Below are positions 1-13,330 of a DNA stretch of 64,000 nucleotides, piece by piece; positions within the stretch are counted from its first letter, which is position 1; every line of letters begins with the position of its first letter. The notes under the pieces were generated by a model. It searched no databases, was not told where the DNA came from, and worked only from the letters and a program-made list of their open reading frames with translations. The DNA comes from Sipunculus nudus. Lineage: Eukaryota > Annelida > Sipuncula > Golfingiida > Sipunculidae. A program made the translations under genes and the position numbers. The stretch lies in NCBI GenBank assembly GCA_026874595.1, contig CM049312.1, positions 25,847,956 to 25,911,955 on the forward strand. The letters run 5' to 3'.

Positions 1-2004
1 TGATTTAATTAGTTATGAATCTGCCATCCCTGAGTTGTATCAAAGTTCACTTTTGCAAGGTGTGTAAAACTTTTGGCAACGTTATACCTTTAGATCGTAA
101 ACAAGAAGTCTTAACAAAATCACACCAAATACATTAAGAGATATAAAACTACCCTGAAAATATCACAAAATAAGTTTTATATTTTACACCTTGTAATTTC
201 TTAGCCAGCAACCAGGCGGTTTGTCATCTCAGGGCCTTTATAATATTGAAAATTACAAAATATTAGACTGAAATTAGAGCATATGTTAATTGCAAGGTAA
301 TTAATTTCCCTGTCGGCAGTTTAGCATGTGGAATAAACAGCTGGCAATGCCGGCAGTTTAGCCACTTCCTTCATTAAAATGTTCAAAACTATCCCTTTTC
401 GCATGTACTTTACATTCTCAAAATTTCATTGGAAATTCGGATAATTTGGAGATATCATGAGACAATCCCATAGAGTGGCAAGCTAACAACGATAAACATA
501 ATCTCTGCCAATTTTTATTGTGGCGGTAATAATAAGATAAAGTATAAATTATAAAGCCTGATGTTTTTGTTATTTTTTAACAAACCTCCGCCTGGAGCCA
601 TTGCGATTTTGTCTCGGTTGATTTGTCTTTTAGCAATATTACCCAAACTTTTATAAAGATATTTCAATAAAACATTGTGGAGGGTTCGGGAATTTCCAAG
701 GCACAAACATTACCATTTTATCCATGTAATCGGGATAAGAGCAACGTTTTTGTAAGTACTATAGCGGCAGCCTGCCACCCAAACGTTGAATTTTAAATAA
801 CTGAAGTCACAGGCCCCTATCAGTTATTTTAGGCCTGAGTGTCATGTTGTCATGGCTATGTTTGACCAAAATTCTAGCGGAGGCAAATATAACCCATCCC
901 CGACCACTTTCTAGTTGCATTATATTTAAATAGTATATTTACCGTTTATGCACAATTAACGTATTTCCAGATAGATGGCCCTTCGATAGCTCCTCGGAGA
1001 AATAAAATCAAATTTCGCAGGACTAAGGGGTGAAAATATGGGGATTGGCATCCCTTTGGACACAGTTGACATGGTTTCGAAAGTTCCAGACCAAAAAATA
1101 GACATATTCGAGGTGAAGCGACTGAAGAGTTGCATGCAATGGTAGAGTGGCACCACCGTTAATTATAATATAAATTCATGAATGGGGCGGCGGCGGGCGG
1201 GATGGAAAGTATGACCTTAAAGTATGAAAGTTTAGAGTGGTTCCAAGAAAGTACGCATCTGGATGAAAAGCTGAATAGTTGCATCCGCCAAACCAGAGTT
1301 TTGCGTATACTAAATGTTTCTCGCGGGTTCCGTCTCCGCCATCACTTTCTGGAAACCTCCTCTTAGGCCCTTGGACCGATCTTTCCGAAACCGGGCATAG
1401 TTATTCACTCACTTTTGAATTTGTACGTAACAAAGGCGGGTGGCGCCACCTGCAATCCTTTCTGTGCAGTATGGATCTGGATGTGTTAGGGATAACAGCC
1501 CATATCTCAGGAGTGGTATAATGTATTGAGCTCATATTTTTTTTCAAGTCCATAGATCTTGGATATCTCCGTCTCCATCTCGAGGCTGGTGGTGCCATCT
1601 GTAATCATTTTCGCTATTTCTTTTGGTAAAAATCGCCCATAATTCAGGAGTGGATGGATGTATCAGCCGTCTTGGATAGCTTTGATGTGGACCAGATATA
1701 GGTGGCGCAACCTGATGTTCCGTTTTCTAAGAATACATTGATGCACTTTTTCTCAGTAATGGATTGGTGTCTCGGCCTGAAAGTTTGCATGGTGTATCAA
1801 TCTGTAGATCTGTTTTTGGTGTAAATTGCACATATACGAAGAGTTTATTTGGCATCACTGATGCAACAAATTTGGAGTCATGTCATGTCAGGAACATTCA
1901 ATGCCTTACTTTACCCATGCCCGCGCCTCTGACATTTTGCGGCTACACGTAGTCGCTTGTCGACTGCACGTCTTTGGTTAATTCACTTATTCCTGTCATA
2001 ACTT
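1..2004. repeat. Duplicated intergenic block, left part (no gene seen)
   Basis: No coding exon is recognisable. About 840-1,240 and 1,960-2,004 resemble 19,760-20,215: both hold a CCTCGGAG/CTCCTGG-type segment, then a GGGGCGG(C/A)GGCGGG run and AAAGTATGAAAG. This marks an old segmental duplication of the flank that precedes gene units A and B. The short open frames here have no signal peptide, domain or splice support. Confidence 0.5.
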
Positions 2005-3955
2005 TTAGAGCCAATGATTTTCCGTTTCAAAAACAAGGCTTTTCCGTTTCATTAATCACCAAATTCCGTTTCAATTCCGTTTCGTATTCCTGGGAGCCAG
2101 ATCCATTAATTTTGCTGACAAGATAGTTTATTTTACTGTTTTTAAATCATATAAAAAGATATAAATATATGTCAAGTCTTAATGTAACTTGTAATGTACA
2201 TTTTTACACTACTGTGGACAGATCTAATGGAATCGGAAAAAGGTTGTATATGTAAAATTTCATTCATTGCTAAAAATTCAGTTCAAGCCAAATGCAGATT
2301 TTATTACCAGTACCTTAGCTGAGACTGTAACAGGAATAATTATTGTATAGTCTGATCATTCATTATTCTTATTAAAAATGAAGAAGGAAAAAAAAGTTCA
2401 TATATAATCTTGTAATGTGACGTTACATTGTGAAAAGAATGCCATATTCATGTTAGGCCCTACTGTTTAGTGTATTCAGAACTGCTCATGCTAATTTAGT
2501 TTTCCAATTCTGACCCTCTGAATTTACAGGTAACATTTAAAAAATTAATTATTACAACAGTAATCATTACTTGTAGGTGCATTCCTGCACATGTTAAACG
2601 TGTTCCATGAATCAGCAAGTAGTCCCCAGCCAAGTATAATAAATGACATGCTGTCAACAAGAGCTGATAAAGAGGCTGAAGTGCTCAGCTGTACATGTGT
2701 ACAGGGTAGCCATCTCAGCACTGGCCAGTTCTTAATGAAATTTGTGGTGGCACATCTTGTAACAAGTTGTGTGTAAAGTAAAATAAATTACCATAGAAAA
2801 AAATAAAACAACATAATTCTTTTTGATATTTACTCTCATAATTTCCGGCTTCTATCTTAATTGGACATTTGCGTTTACACCGTTCCCAACCTGAATCATA
2901 AAACTTCACGATCGACGATCTCATCGACTCTTTATAACTGTCAAAATATATAAACTTAAATGGGCACGACATCGTTCCGACGAAGCAAGTTATATAAAAG
3001 TTGTTGCAAAGTTAACAAAACCCAGGTTTTATTCAATTATATACGATTTCGCAAGAACTGACGTAATATTTCTGTGAAAAAAAGTGCCGGTTCCTCCGTG
3101 ACATGTCAAGCGTGGCCGCGAGTATACAAGGGATTCACTGCGCGCGGCGATATGATACACAAGCGAGCTTACCTTGAAAACGAGCACAAGTGAATGCGCT
3201 GTCAAGAAAACGGGGACAGCTTGTTCTTCGGCATATTAATTAGGGTCAACGAATAAATTATGCAAAGTACCTACTCCTATTTCTGATAAAAGTTCACGTG
3301 ACTCCATCGCTTTTTTCATCGTGAAGGCTTTGAAGAATGCTCCCGTGCAATTCCTTTTGACCAGTTATGACGCGAGCGTATAGATGAGTTAGAATACCGC
3401 TTTAGTTTTGATTAAACTGGACAAAGTTTGCATTCAGCGTGATTATTTTCCCAAAAAGGCAGACCTTTGACATTTTGCATGCATTAACGTTACAAAGTCG
3501 GGCGCACTGCGTCCTGGGCTTAACGCTTTGCCGTTTGATAGCAGGGGATTCCCCTAAATCGTAAGGGGTCGCGTGTCTGAATATTAATAGCCCTAAAGGT
3601 CAGGCACATTGCATGTTTTTAGGGTCGACTCGCGGGTCACACCTGACACCTGTTACGTTAAGCCATGGGTCACTACATACAGTCATGCGAGCTACGATGT
3701 GTGATGGCCAACGCAGGGGCCTCTATTTGACAATAAATGTGGTGCAGGTCACTATTGCAAACGGATATTAAACGATTCTGGATTTCTGAAAGCTCTGAGG
3801 AATTGGATATGCCGATATCATGTGACTTTGTGAAGAAAATTCCAAATTTTTTCCAGGTTACCCAGACTCCGTGTCAAGTTGCAAATTCCGTTTCAAAATG
3901 CGTTTTCCGCGAATTCCGTCCGTTTCCCGCGATCACGGAAAATCATTGGCTCTAA
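2005..3955. mobile_element. 1.95-kb DNA transposon with TIRs and a 4-bp target duplication
   Basis: The two ends are inverted repeats: AGAGCCAATGATTTTCCGT just inside the left end and its exact reverse complement just inside the right end, both extended by TT/AA. ACTT flanks the element on both sides (2,001-2,004 and 3,956-3,959). Subterminal copies of TTCCGTTTC lie near both ends. The duplicated block at about 20,165-20,215 lacks the element and carries a single ACTT, so it acts as the empty site. No intact transposase is visible. A minus-strand open frame at 2,715-2,972 (with YDSGW and CKRKC motifs) could be a transposase-exon fragment, but I cannot name its family. Superfamily is undetermined; the element is probably non-autonomous. 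Confidence 0.85.
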
Positions 3956-5250
3956 ACTTTATCTAATGCCGTTTCCAAATAATAAAAGCCATTTTCACTT
4001 GTACGTCAAATGACTAATGGCTCACTGGAAAATTCTAAACTGATATCGGTTCCGGGAAAATCGGTTCTGTTTGGTTCGGCTTTGTATTTTAACGGTATAT
4101 ATTTAAATAGACAAATTATGATAACATCATTAATTATTTAAATAATTAAATGAAGAAATTAAAAAAAAACTTTATAAGTTTGAGATCCATGCCTGGGCAC
4201 TTTGAGACCTAGTGAGAGCATTATTAATTATGACTGGCCAGTAGGGAATATTAAATTAAAGTCACTTCCGAAAGACTGTTTATAACTCAACCATTGCTTA
4301 TTTAACTGTAACAGGCATCAACAGTATAGATTTATAAACTGTTAACAAAATCGCACCACTGTGGCTCTATGCCTCCATCATTCGAAACCGATTCCAGTTA
4401 TATTCTTAAATGCTCCTTGTTTGATAAAGCGCTAGGCTATTTGTTTCAGGCAATGCCTAATGACGAATCAATATATTACAAGTGATGCAGCATGACATAC
4501 CAGTATTACTTTACAAGAGAGATATTACTGGAGATATGAAATCGAAAAACCAGTCACATTTGACATACACTTATGATGATATTTGTAAATGGTGGACCAT
4601 ATATACTTCGGATGCGGGCCGCCCAACTCCGTGTTTACTCAGCCGGCTAGCCACGTACACTTTGTAAAATGGATTAAAACGCATATAAAAGTGGAGCGTA
4701 CTTGTACCAAATTCAAAAGAAGGAAGGTGTTATCAGGTTATCAGGAAGGTTTTTTAAAGCAAGCAGCCGATCGGCCCCTTCCCCCTATACGTCTGACATT
4801 GTTTATATAAACAACATGATTTATTTGAGTGTGTTCGGTATGTCTCCTGATTATATGCGGACACGCACACTGGTGCCGTCTGTCGATATATGTGCACATG
4901 CAGCTGATCTCCGTGTGGTTTATGAGCTATGTGATATTCATTAATTTAATTGCAGGACAAATGTTTGTTGTCCAGGCGACGTACATGATTCTTATAGGTC
5001 AACATATATTTTATTTATTTAAGCATACAGTATTTAAACATAGTAACCCTTCAAACCAGATTTTCTTGTCTGCCACGGGGCTCTGTTTGGAATTACAATT
5101 TATACAATGTAAAATTATGTAAATTTTAAAAATCAAAGAACAATGACAATATGATTAATGCGGCTTTGGGTAAAATACTATTTTAAACATGAAAAGCACC
5201 TGTGAGTACATGTCAACATATAGCAAGTAGATTTAAATTCTCTCTCAACT
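3956..5250. repeat. Duplicated intergenic block, right part, paired with 20.2-22.5 kb
   Basis: After the transposon the block resumes similarity with about 20,190-20,510 (TTTCCAAATAA, ATTTTCACTTG). Then 4,757-5,240 matches about 22,053-22,498 (AAGCAAGC, CGATC, TACGTCTGACATTG, ACGTACATGATT). No gene is seen. Position ~5,222-5,240 corresponds to the uninterrupted target of the foldback element found at 22,499. Confidence 0.6.
4560..4660 (-). promoter_or_regulatory. Orphan promoter relic 1 of the cysteine-rich gene family
   Basis: On the minus strand this matches the promoters of copies A-D. The block CCGTGTTTACTCAGCCGG (4,630-4,647) is identical to that of copy A, and a TATA-like run (GTATATATGG) lies at 4,597-4,606. 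A partly preserved exon 1 region (GATGAT) follows. No exon 1 splice donor and no coding exon were found at lower coordinates, so it looks like the remnant of a lost copy. Confidence 0.65.
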
Positions 5251-7590
5251 ATTTATTGAGTTATGTTTAAAATCATACAAAATTATATCATGACCACATT
5301 ATTTTTTAGTTATTTTTATCATCATAATTTAAACCTAGATTGTCAGATAAATGCAAGTTTTCTATATCAATTGATCGGCTTTGCTCCTTAAAATGAATCT
5401 ATATTAGCACTGATTAGCATTGTAAGCATATAGGGCTTGTGTAAAGAAATTCTTCTGGCCGCGTCTAGGATATATGCACGTCTTTGGCCCTTAACTGTCA
5501 GGAATGACAAAAAGTATGACCTAAGAGGGTTCTTTGCACATATTTCCCCATAAACCTTGAGAAATTTAAAATTATTTTCGTAGGGGCCATCACAGCACTA
5601 TGACTGTCAGCGACTAGGGATTGGTCATTCGGAACTCCTCGTCCGAATCTGTGAGTGAATCAAACAACCTTAAGTGGCCAGAATCAGACAAGATTTGCAT
5701 GCATATACATATACCGGTATGTGTGTTTTCATATAACTTCTGCCATGTATTAGAGGAAATTAAGTAACTCAGAAAAAAGTACTAAGGGGGTTTTTATTTA
5801 TTGAAATATTCACACATGTTCACGCTGAACTTGCCCCTTGACATAATATTAAGCAATCACTATTGCTTTTGAATTTAAAAAAAAAGAACTTGGATTTGAA
5901 ATTTGATTCATATTTCAGATACAAATGCAAATGTATAGAATTTCTCAAATGAAAATGCACAACATGATCATTACTATTTACATTCAAATGCAAATAAAGG
6001 TTTTTAAAGTTTGCGGTATTTAAAAGTCCTAAATTTAAATGCATTTGAGAAAGCACAAACAACTTAAGAGATGTCAAATCAAAACATAAGCAGATTACTT
6101 GATCAATGAAAAACAAAGGTAACCTTGAGACAGCTCAGGCAGGGCAGATTCATAACTAATTAAAGCTACTCAAACATCTTTACACCTCCACTAATTAAAG
6201 CCTATGGTAATGCTAGGCCTATCTAAACTGCTGGCAAGGTAAATTTTCCCTGTCGGCAGTTTACCCACATTGAACTTTTGTCACGGAACCCCCTCTTTGG
6301 CAGCGCCTTGGATATGTACGTCGTTAGTCTTGAACTTTGTCTTGAAAAGTGTTTCCATAAGGGATCATTTCCCATATTTCCCCATTAACTTGAGAAATGT
6401 TGAATTATATTTCAAGGGTGCTATGGCAGCGCTATATTTCAGCAACTACGGTTTTGTAACCAGTGGGGGAATTAAAGCGCCATCTGTCCTGTTTGGATGA
6501 ACCTAAACAAGTCTTCATGAGAGCGCAAAATCATGAGCGAGTAATAAGCTTGTATCGTATACCATAACGGACTAAAACGTCTGTACCACCAAACAAACCG
6601 TGATGTGTGAGGTAAACAAGAACGGCGGCACATAAAGAGTAGTGACAGTTTGACACATTTATTTTTTATATTTACTTACACAAAACATCTTTTTTATTCC
6701 AAGGCAAATTAGAATATATTTAACTTATTCCGTATCTGCTAATAAAATATAAATACCAATGCATGCGCACGATTTTTTTTCGCATACTTTTTATGTGTAT
6801 TTAAAATTCCCTTATTCTTATGCAAGTTACCTTAGACAATTATGTGATCAATAAATATTAAACAAGCAGTTCTTTCGTGAAAAAGGACCAACATTCATTT
6901 GCGTATAGCGACTATAATCATTTTTCAAGAAAGTCTTAATTTGGCTGAGTAAAAATTTTCGAACAATACAAAAACTGCTTTTACTAATTTACACGATTTT
7001 AACTTTTAAGCGATATTTTTGAGCGACTTTGTTCGTTCGAAATAATCCATTTGCACTATATGGAGTTGTTCTAAAAAGTGTATTCATTCTTAATGGGAAA
7101 CCGCTGTAGGTGATATTTTTTTATGTACAATATATAATAAATATTTTGAGTCCGAACAGCCCAAATAAAAACACCTGGGTGTTTTACATAAATATTGATA
7201 TGATTCCAAGGGATATAGTGTAGATATTACTGGAATACTGGAATAGACGATATTTAGTCAGATTTCTGAAATTATATAAAATTTTTTAAATCTAAATAAA
7301 ATCAATCAGCATCAGAAATCTAAACTTTCTTGCCAACTTTTCCTACCATCCTGTAGAGCACATTCTCAGCTTTTTATAATATGTACATATCAAGTGGTCC
7401 CAGACCAGCAGATATGGAGGAAAAACTGAAGCAATGCTTATACATGCTCAGTTAGGCAGTTAGCAGACCTTCACCTGCATGGCAGCAGGGAAATCTTGCA
7501 TGGAGAAATACTGCATGAAGATACCGGTGCATATATCAAGTATTACAATAAACAGAACAAAGAAACAATAAGCTCACGTTTTGTTGGCAT
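5251..7590. other. Intergenic region downstream of gene A
   Basis: No gene is recognised. About 5,520-5,610 and 6,365-6,425 share a CCCCATAAACCTTGAGAAAT-type segment with each other and with about 25,620-25,665. About 7,430-7,550 matches about 25,815-25,950, the 3' flank of gene B. The two gene units are therefore homologous beyond the transcripts. Confidence 0.5.
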
Positions 7591-7594
7591 ATGT

Positions 7595-7600
7595 TTTACT
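7595..7600 (-). terminator. Probable weakened poly(A) signal of copy A (AGTAAA)
   Basis: About 20-25 bp after the stop codon the minus strand reads AGTAAA. The homologous position in copy B (25,986-25,991) reads the canonical AATAAA. AGTAAA is a known weaker variant, so copy A may be polyadenylated less efficiently. Confidence 0.5.
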
Positions 7601-7619
7601 TGTATTGTTTAATCCCACT

Positions 7620-10600
7620 TTAGAAGTTCTTCATGACCTCTGAAACAAAAGAAGAAAGAGGTAAGAGTAAGTCATGTTTGAATTATGCAGTAGTTTTCAA
7701 CATTAAAATATGTATCATGTTATCTGTGTATAGTATCTACATGCGTAAATAGTTACGCAAGAATGAATTATGAATTATGTCATTTAATGTTATTATATGT
7801 TTCCTATAATCTTATTAACGATTATAGTTATACTATATAGTTTTATGATTAATTAAAAATAAGAACAATGCATAAAGTACGATTTACTGGAATTATTAAA
7901 TTAGTTTTACCGATAGTTAACAAAGCTCAAACATGAAAAAAAATAAGATAAGGTACCTAAATATTTCTGATAAAGGTTTTTTATGATAATAGATTTAAAA
8001 ACGGTAATATGTTGGCTCCGACAGATGGTAAAACCGCTCTAGTACAATGGAATTAGCCTTATAGATCTGTTAAAAAGTATGATTATGCTGATAATATGTA
8101 AATCATGTAAGACGTACCACACATGAGTTCGTGACGGGTCATCTCATCACTGGCGTCCTCCAGACGCTGCTTCATGTCCATGTACCACTTGCCGATCTCC
8201 TCAGCACAACGTGGGGGCTCACCGCTCTCAATGCATCCCTCAAACTGTTCTAGCTTGTCTCTGTAACACGGCACAGGCATGTAAGAGTTAACGCTACAGA
8301 AACAACCGGACAGTTATGATATTAAACCTATTGAACCCATTTCTAAAAACCCATTCCATTAGTTGAATGCTCTTTTAAAATAAATGAATTATTGTTTGTG
8401 AAGATGGAATACTGGATAAGATTGACAATATTCTAATGTATTTAATATAAGACGATAATAATGATAACAGGACGGTAGCAATGTTATTACGCGCTCACCC
8501 CTCACATCCAGATTGACGTTAACCCATTCCAAAACACATGCACATCCTCTCACTTAAAAACCATTATCTCAACTTTACTGTGACACATCCTCACAATAAT
8601 ACACAGCATTTACTTTAAAAAGGTTTTAAAATACAATAAAATGTTTCCACTACAAAACTCTATACAACAATACACCCGTAGCCTTTCACCACAGCAATTT
8701 TTAAACTCTAGCCATATATTCCTCGTATCCCCGACCGAACCTTAATTCTGCAACTGTACATCATCAGATCACCAACCCGTCACTAATTCTACTTAAAACA
8801 TCTGCCCTTATCTATACAGAACACACCCTCACATCACCCATCCATCAATAATGTACTCACACCAAAAAGTATCGTAATAGGCCAACCATAACAAATACGC
8901 ACACCATCCGGCCTAGAATCTACCATTATTCACCGTTATAAACGACAAGCTCTTTTAGATAATTCAGTGACTCGGTACTCACCCGCATTTCTCGTCATTG
9001 AGAATAACGTCCATCTTGTCAGGGCACATGTCCAGTCTAGCGGCGCAGCTACCCAACTTCCTGCCAACATCCTCAAAGCACTGGTCGTGCTGACCTGTAA
9101 ATGAAAAAAGCAGCCAAGTTGTCATCCAGAACGTTCTGAAATTGAGAGACAAGGCAACAATGGTCAGTCCATTTATGGGTTTTTGTCCAGGTACAATTAA
9201 ATTACAGCTAAAGGGCTCTGTGTGAGCGGCTCAGTTAATGGTGTGCATTAAAAGAAGTATAATTAAAGTTAAAATATTGTATTGTTCATGAAGGGTTTCA
9301 CTGACCGGCGATACAGTATTTGTGGAACTCCCTCATAGCAGCGGCCATGAAAACCTTCTTTTGGCTCCTCTCACATCCGTCCAGCAGCTGGAAGACGAAC
9401 TTGTAGGCCTCTGATAATAAAATAAATTATAATTTGTATCAGAGATCATTTTTACTATGCATGCCACTAAGTGTCCTTTATACGTGGGAGCTGATTTTAA
9501 ACGGAAATATTCATGCATTTGATAATGGGAGGCCTCTGATAATGAAAAGAACATTCTTATATTTGGATATAATAGGCCTATGTAAAAGAAGTCATTTTTA
9601 CTACTGTATATTCCCTTAAAAGAAGGAGCTGATTTTGAAACTCTTTTTCTTTGGAAAATATATAAGCTTCTCTGTAATCCAACAACGACAACAAAAACAT
9701 GACATTCACTTTATTAATTCCTTGTAATTCAATATATCAATGATTGATTCCATCTAGATATTAGTTGAGGTTGAATTATACAAAACAACTGTAGCTATAA
9801 ATTGCGAGATAAAATGGCTCTCTTTTACGGCAGTAGGATCTAGTTTTACTCTGGTTTTCTGTAAAGCCGTTTCAGCGAATAACTTAAACAGGTTTTACTT
9901 TTTGCCAAGATTTGACAATGACACCGTACAGGGTCTTGGGGCACAAATTCTGTAACCAATTACATTATGCATATTGTTGCAGTTAAGAGCTAACTTATAA
10001 ACTATAATCTATCTTATATAAGGACATGTCTTATAAAAAGGATAATTGATTTAAAAGAATATTGCCCGATCTGATCAAAAACGTTAGTATTCCAGAAATA
10101 CTTGACGGTGGAACTACCTTGTTGAAGCATAATAAAGCATAAGATACGGGATGAACAATCGATAGTTACCGATATGTGCGTCAGCGTCCCAGCAGAGGTC
10201 GGTGGGGTTGATCTCTTCTTTCTCGATTCTCTCCATGATGGCGGGAGGAGGGGTCACCTGGATCCAGCGGCTTTTGGTGCATTGGAAATACAGCTGTAAC
10301 GAAGTGTAATAAAACAGATTTTATACGTTGTGTAATGAATACAGCTGTGACGATATGTAATAAATCGATTGTAACAATACTGCTTATAACGGTAACTATG
10401 TAATTCAGATATGACGATGTGTAAGTAATGCAGCTCTGATGACTTAATGCTTAATATGTAATATTAAATGTAATAAAACAGCCCTTACGATGTGTAATAA
10501 ATACATTACACAGAAAACTGTTTAATGAATGCAGCTACCATAATTTGCAATATATAGTGATGCGATGGGATGAAATCCATAAAATTGTAAAGATATATAA

Positions 10601-11031
10601 TGTGTATCTGTGACAACGTATTTTAAAGATAGTACAAGAATAGATAAACTAGATGCGGGTTTCGTGATTAATAAGCTATTATGAACTGTGATTATAGTGT
10701 TTTAAATTACATGCTGTACATCGGTTTATGAAATAAATATGCATTTTGGTTTTTGAGTTCAATTAAAAAAAAATTAACTTACAAGGTTTTCCACAATATT
10801 TCTCAGTCTTATATGTAGTATTTATTGAAAATACTTAAACACAAATATCATTAAGGCGGAAAAATAGTGATCTTTTCTAATTTTCTAGGTAGTTACCCCG
10901 TTTTCCTTGAATTGGAAGCTGTGTTCGATTCTGCTCTCGAGGTCTTCAAACATGGACATGTCACATTGAGGTCCATTGGCGCACTTGGCGGCGGCCACGG
11001 CCAACAAACAGGCGACGATAATGATCTTCAT
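7620..11031 (-). CDS. Secreted cysteine-rich protein, copy A (six coding exons)
   Basis: Coding exons in order: 10,897-11,031; 10,170-10,293; 9,306-9,410; 8,983-9,094; 8,118-8,260; 7,620-7,639. All introns are GT-AG with phases 0,1,1,2,1, and the joined frame is open for 212 codons. The ATG is the first base after the intron 1 acceptor. Residues 1-15 are a hydrophobic signal peptide (MKIIIVACLLAVAAA), so the product should enter the secretory pathway. The mature part has cysteines at 17, 23, 50, 79, 99, 119, 127, 138, 145, 158, 168, 177 and 206, and no second membrane segment. The last exon codes only EVMKNF after a split codon. The cysteine spacing from residue 119 on loosely recalls nematode-type DUF19 (T20D4.11-like) domains, but that is a guess; the function is unknown. 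Copies B-D are very similar. Confidence 0.92.
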
Positions 11032-11259
11032 CTGAAATGTTCATCAAATTTATATAAACAATCTCATTATATAAAAACGATTGAAAGTAAGTGAATTGTT
11101 AAAATATTAAACCATAACGAATCAGGTTATAAAATTTTAACTGAGAAATATAATAAATTCATGTATTAGTTTGTAATTTTACATTTTTCAGAAAAATTAC
11201 TATTGCAGTATGCTGCAATCTATAATTGCAACATTATCTATGCACCATATCAATATAAT

Positions 11260-13330
11260 AATAATGCGTTATCTAAAACAAAAAAAAAAGTTAAACCTTT
11301 TTTTTAAACATTAATATTTCTGACGTTGCTTTCATAATTAAAGATGACCTGGTGGACATGGAATTAGCATGGTAATACATTCATGAGCTTTAGAAAGAGT
11401 ATGGATAACCTAACTAAGTATATGAGCATCTGCCAGATTCCATTCCGGTTTCATTCTATACGTGACAGGGTAGTATCACACGCTTCTTCTCCCTTTTATA
11501 TACTGGTATTAACCAGGCCCGGCGACTAGTGTACCTGCGGGCCCTTTGGTACGTCATTGTCCCGATTGCTTGGTCATATCACCGAGAAACTTACAAAAGG
11601 CGTGCTCTTTTGTGAGCGAAACCCGTCCTATGTGCACGGTTACCCATCTGGCCTAAATAGCGCTCACCATGAGTGGGGACCGACCGTAAAAAATCTGACC
11701 GCCTCAACTAAGTCCTGTGCTAACATTAATACAACTCTTTCCTTTTTACAGGCCCACTAAAGCGCACTCAAAATGGACATCTAGAATGCCATCATGCCAT
11801 TTTTATGTTTCTAAGATTCTCAATAACCTTTAGCAAACCTCTTAAAGTAAGAACTTTTGAAAACTTGGTAAAGATGCAACAAAAGCTGAAAAAGATATTG
11901 CCATTATGTAAATATAAATGCATTCAGAATTTGTAGGAAAGCTAAAGCAAATGTAAACAGGACAGATGTCTGCTGAATATCCTAAGAGAGGTCGCCGGGG
12001 CCCCCAGTGAGTACCACCGGTAGATTCTTTGGATATTCCATTGTCCGTGCGTCTTCAGGTTTTGGCCATGTACCAGAACTAGTGTAATCTGTCCTACGAG
12101 AGCAGGTTGTCTGTCGTTAGCCCGAACATTAAACCTCCATCCGCACAGAATCCAAATACAGGTAGGAGAGAGATATTCGTCTAATTCGACCCGACCCCAA
12201 ACGGCAGTCTTATAAAAATTAACATGGGTATCTGTGCAAATGACCTAATATCCCCCGAAAAATTGTGATTCCCTTGTATATCCCTATGTGACATAGCCCA
12301 AGAACGAACCCTCCTAAACTTTTCAGGCATGCCGTGTCATTCTTAAACAAGAGCCGGTGGAGGTAACAATTATCTGGGTTTCTTGAGAGTACGTTCCAGT
12401 TTTTTTTCATACATACTCAAAATAAGGTCACAATATTTGTCCCGACTGAGTCAACATAACCCGTAATATGTTGGGTTTGTTGCATGCATGTCCTGAGGTT
12501 GAATGCCAAATATCATGATATGAACTACATTAGTTAGATCTGACCAAACTTTACAGGGTAAACTCTCGACCTAATAACGCAAACAGGGAGAAAAACAATT
12601 AAAAACGTTTTAGTTTGTTTTACAGGCCTGTACCTGGTGGCCACCTTGATGGTGGCACCTAGAGATTCCTGCTGTACAATGCAGCGGTTGAGATCCAGTC
12701 GTGTATAACCGCTGCGTGGAGAGCGTTACTCCACCCCTCCTAGCCATGACCACCAAACTCAGTAAGCAATGAAAATTGGACTGTTAAGCCTACTCGAGTA
12801 GTGATACAAGCAATATCGTGGAATGCATCGCAATGGTCTTCCATTATGTTGCATTCATATTGTTGTTAACAGCCCATAACCTTAATATTATGCTACGAAT
12901 GATGCATTAATGCAAGAGAATACATGTGAACTCACAACCGAAACTGAAAGCCCGTCTTTATAGTCACGAGTCTTTCCTGTATCGCGTACAAGTTGGCTGT
13001 ACCCAGTAACCCGTGCGAGCCATGCTTGGATTCATGCGGTCCGAAATTCAACAAACATGTGGAGGGTTTACCAATATGCTGAGTTAGAACGAATTTTTTC
13101 TGGTATATGTTTGGTGTTGTAAGAAAGAACAATAAAAATGCAAACGATTTGTCTGGTTTATGTCTATTGACAGTGTATCTGAAGGCCATGAGGCGTTTTC
13201 AGAAATGACGAAAATATTTCCATCCTCATGTGGCCTTATAATGCGTTCCTCAGACCTAGATGTAAAGGCACTCTGGCAGGCCATTAACTGGTCGTGATGT
13301 CAGAGGGCCGATATGGCGCTATACCCCTCC
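11260..13330. other. About 2 kb extra sequence in intron 1 of copy A
   Basis: Intron 1 is 2,824 bp in copy A but 1,140 bp in copy B. Similarity to B stops after CAGTATGCTGCAATCTATA (about 11,205-11,223) and resumes near GAGGAGCTCGT (about 13,380), so the segment between is an insertion in A or a loss in B. It is more GC-rich in patches (11,515-11,760; 11,990-12,160; 12,620-12,760). No clear terminal repeats or intact coding region were found. A short inverted pair around 12,681-12,720 (GCAGCGGTT and AACCGCTGC) resembles one at 15,367-15,419. Confidence 0.5.
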
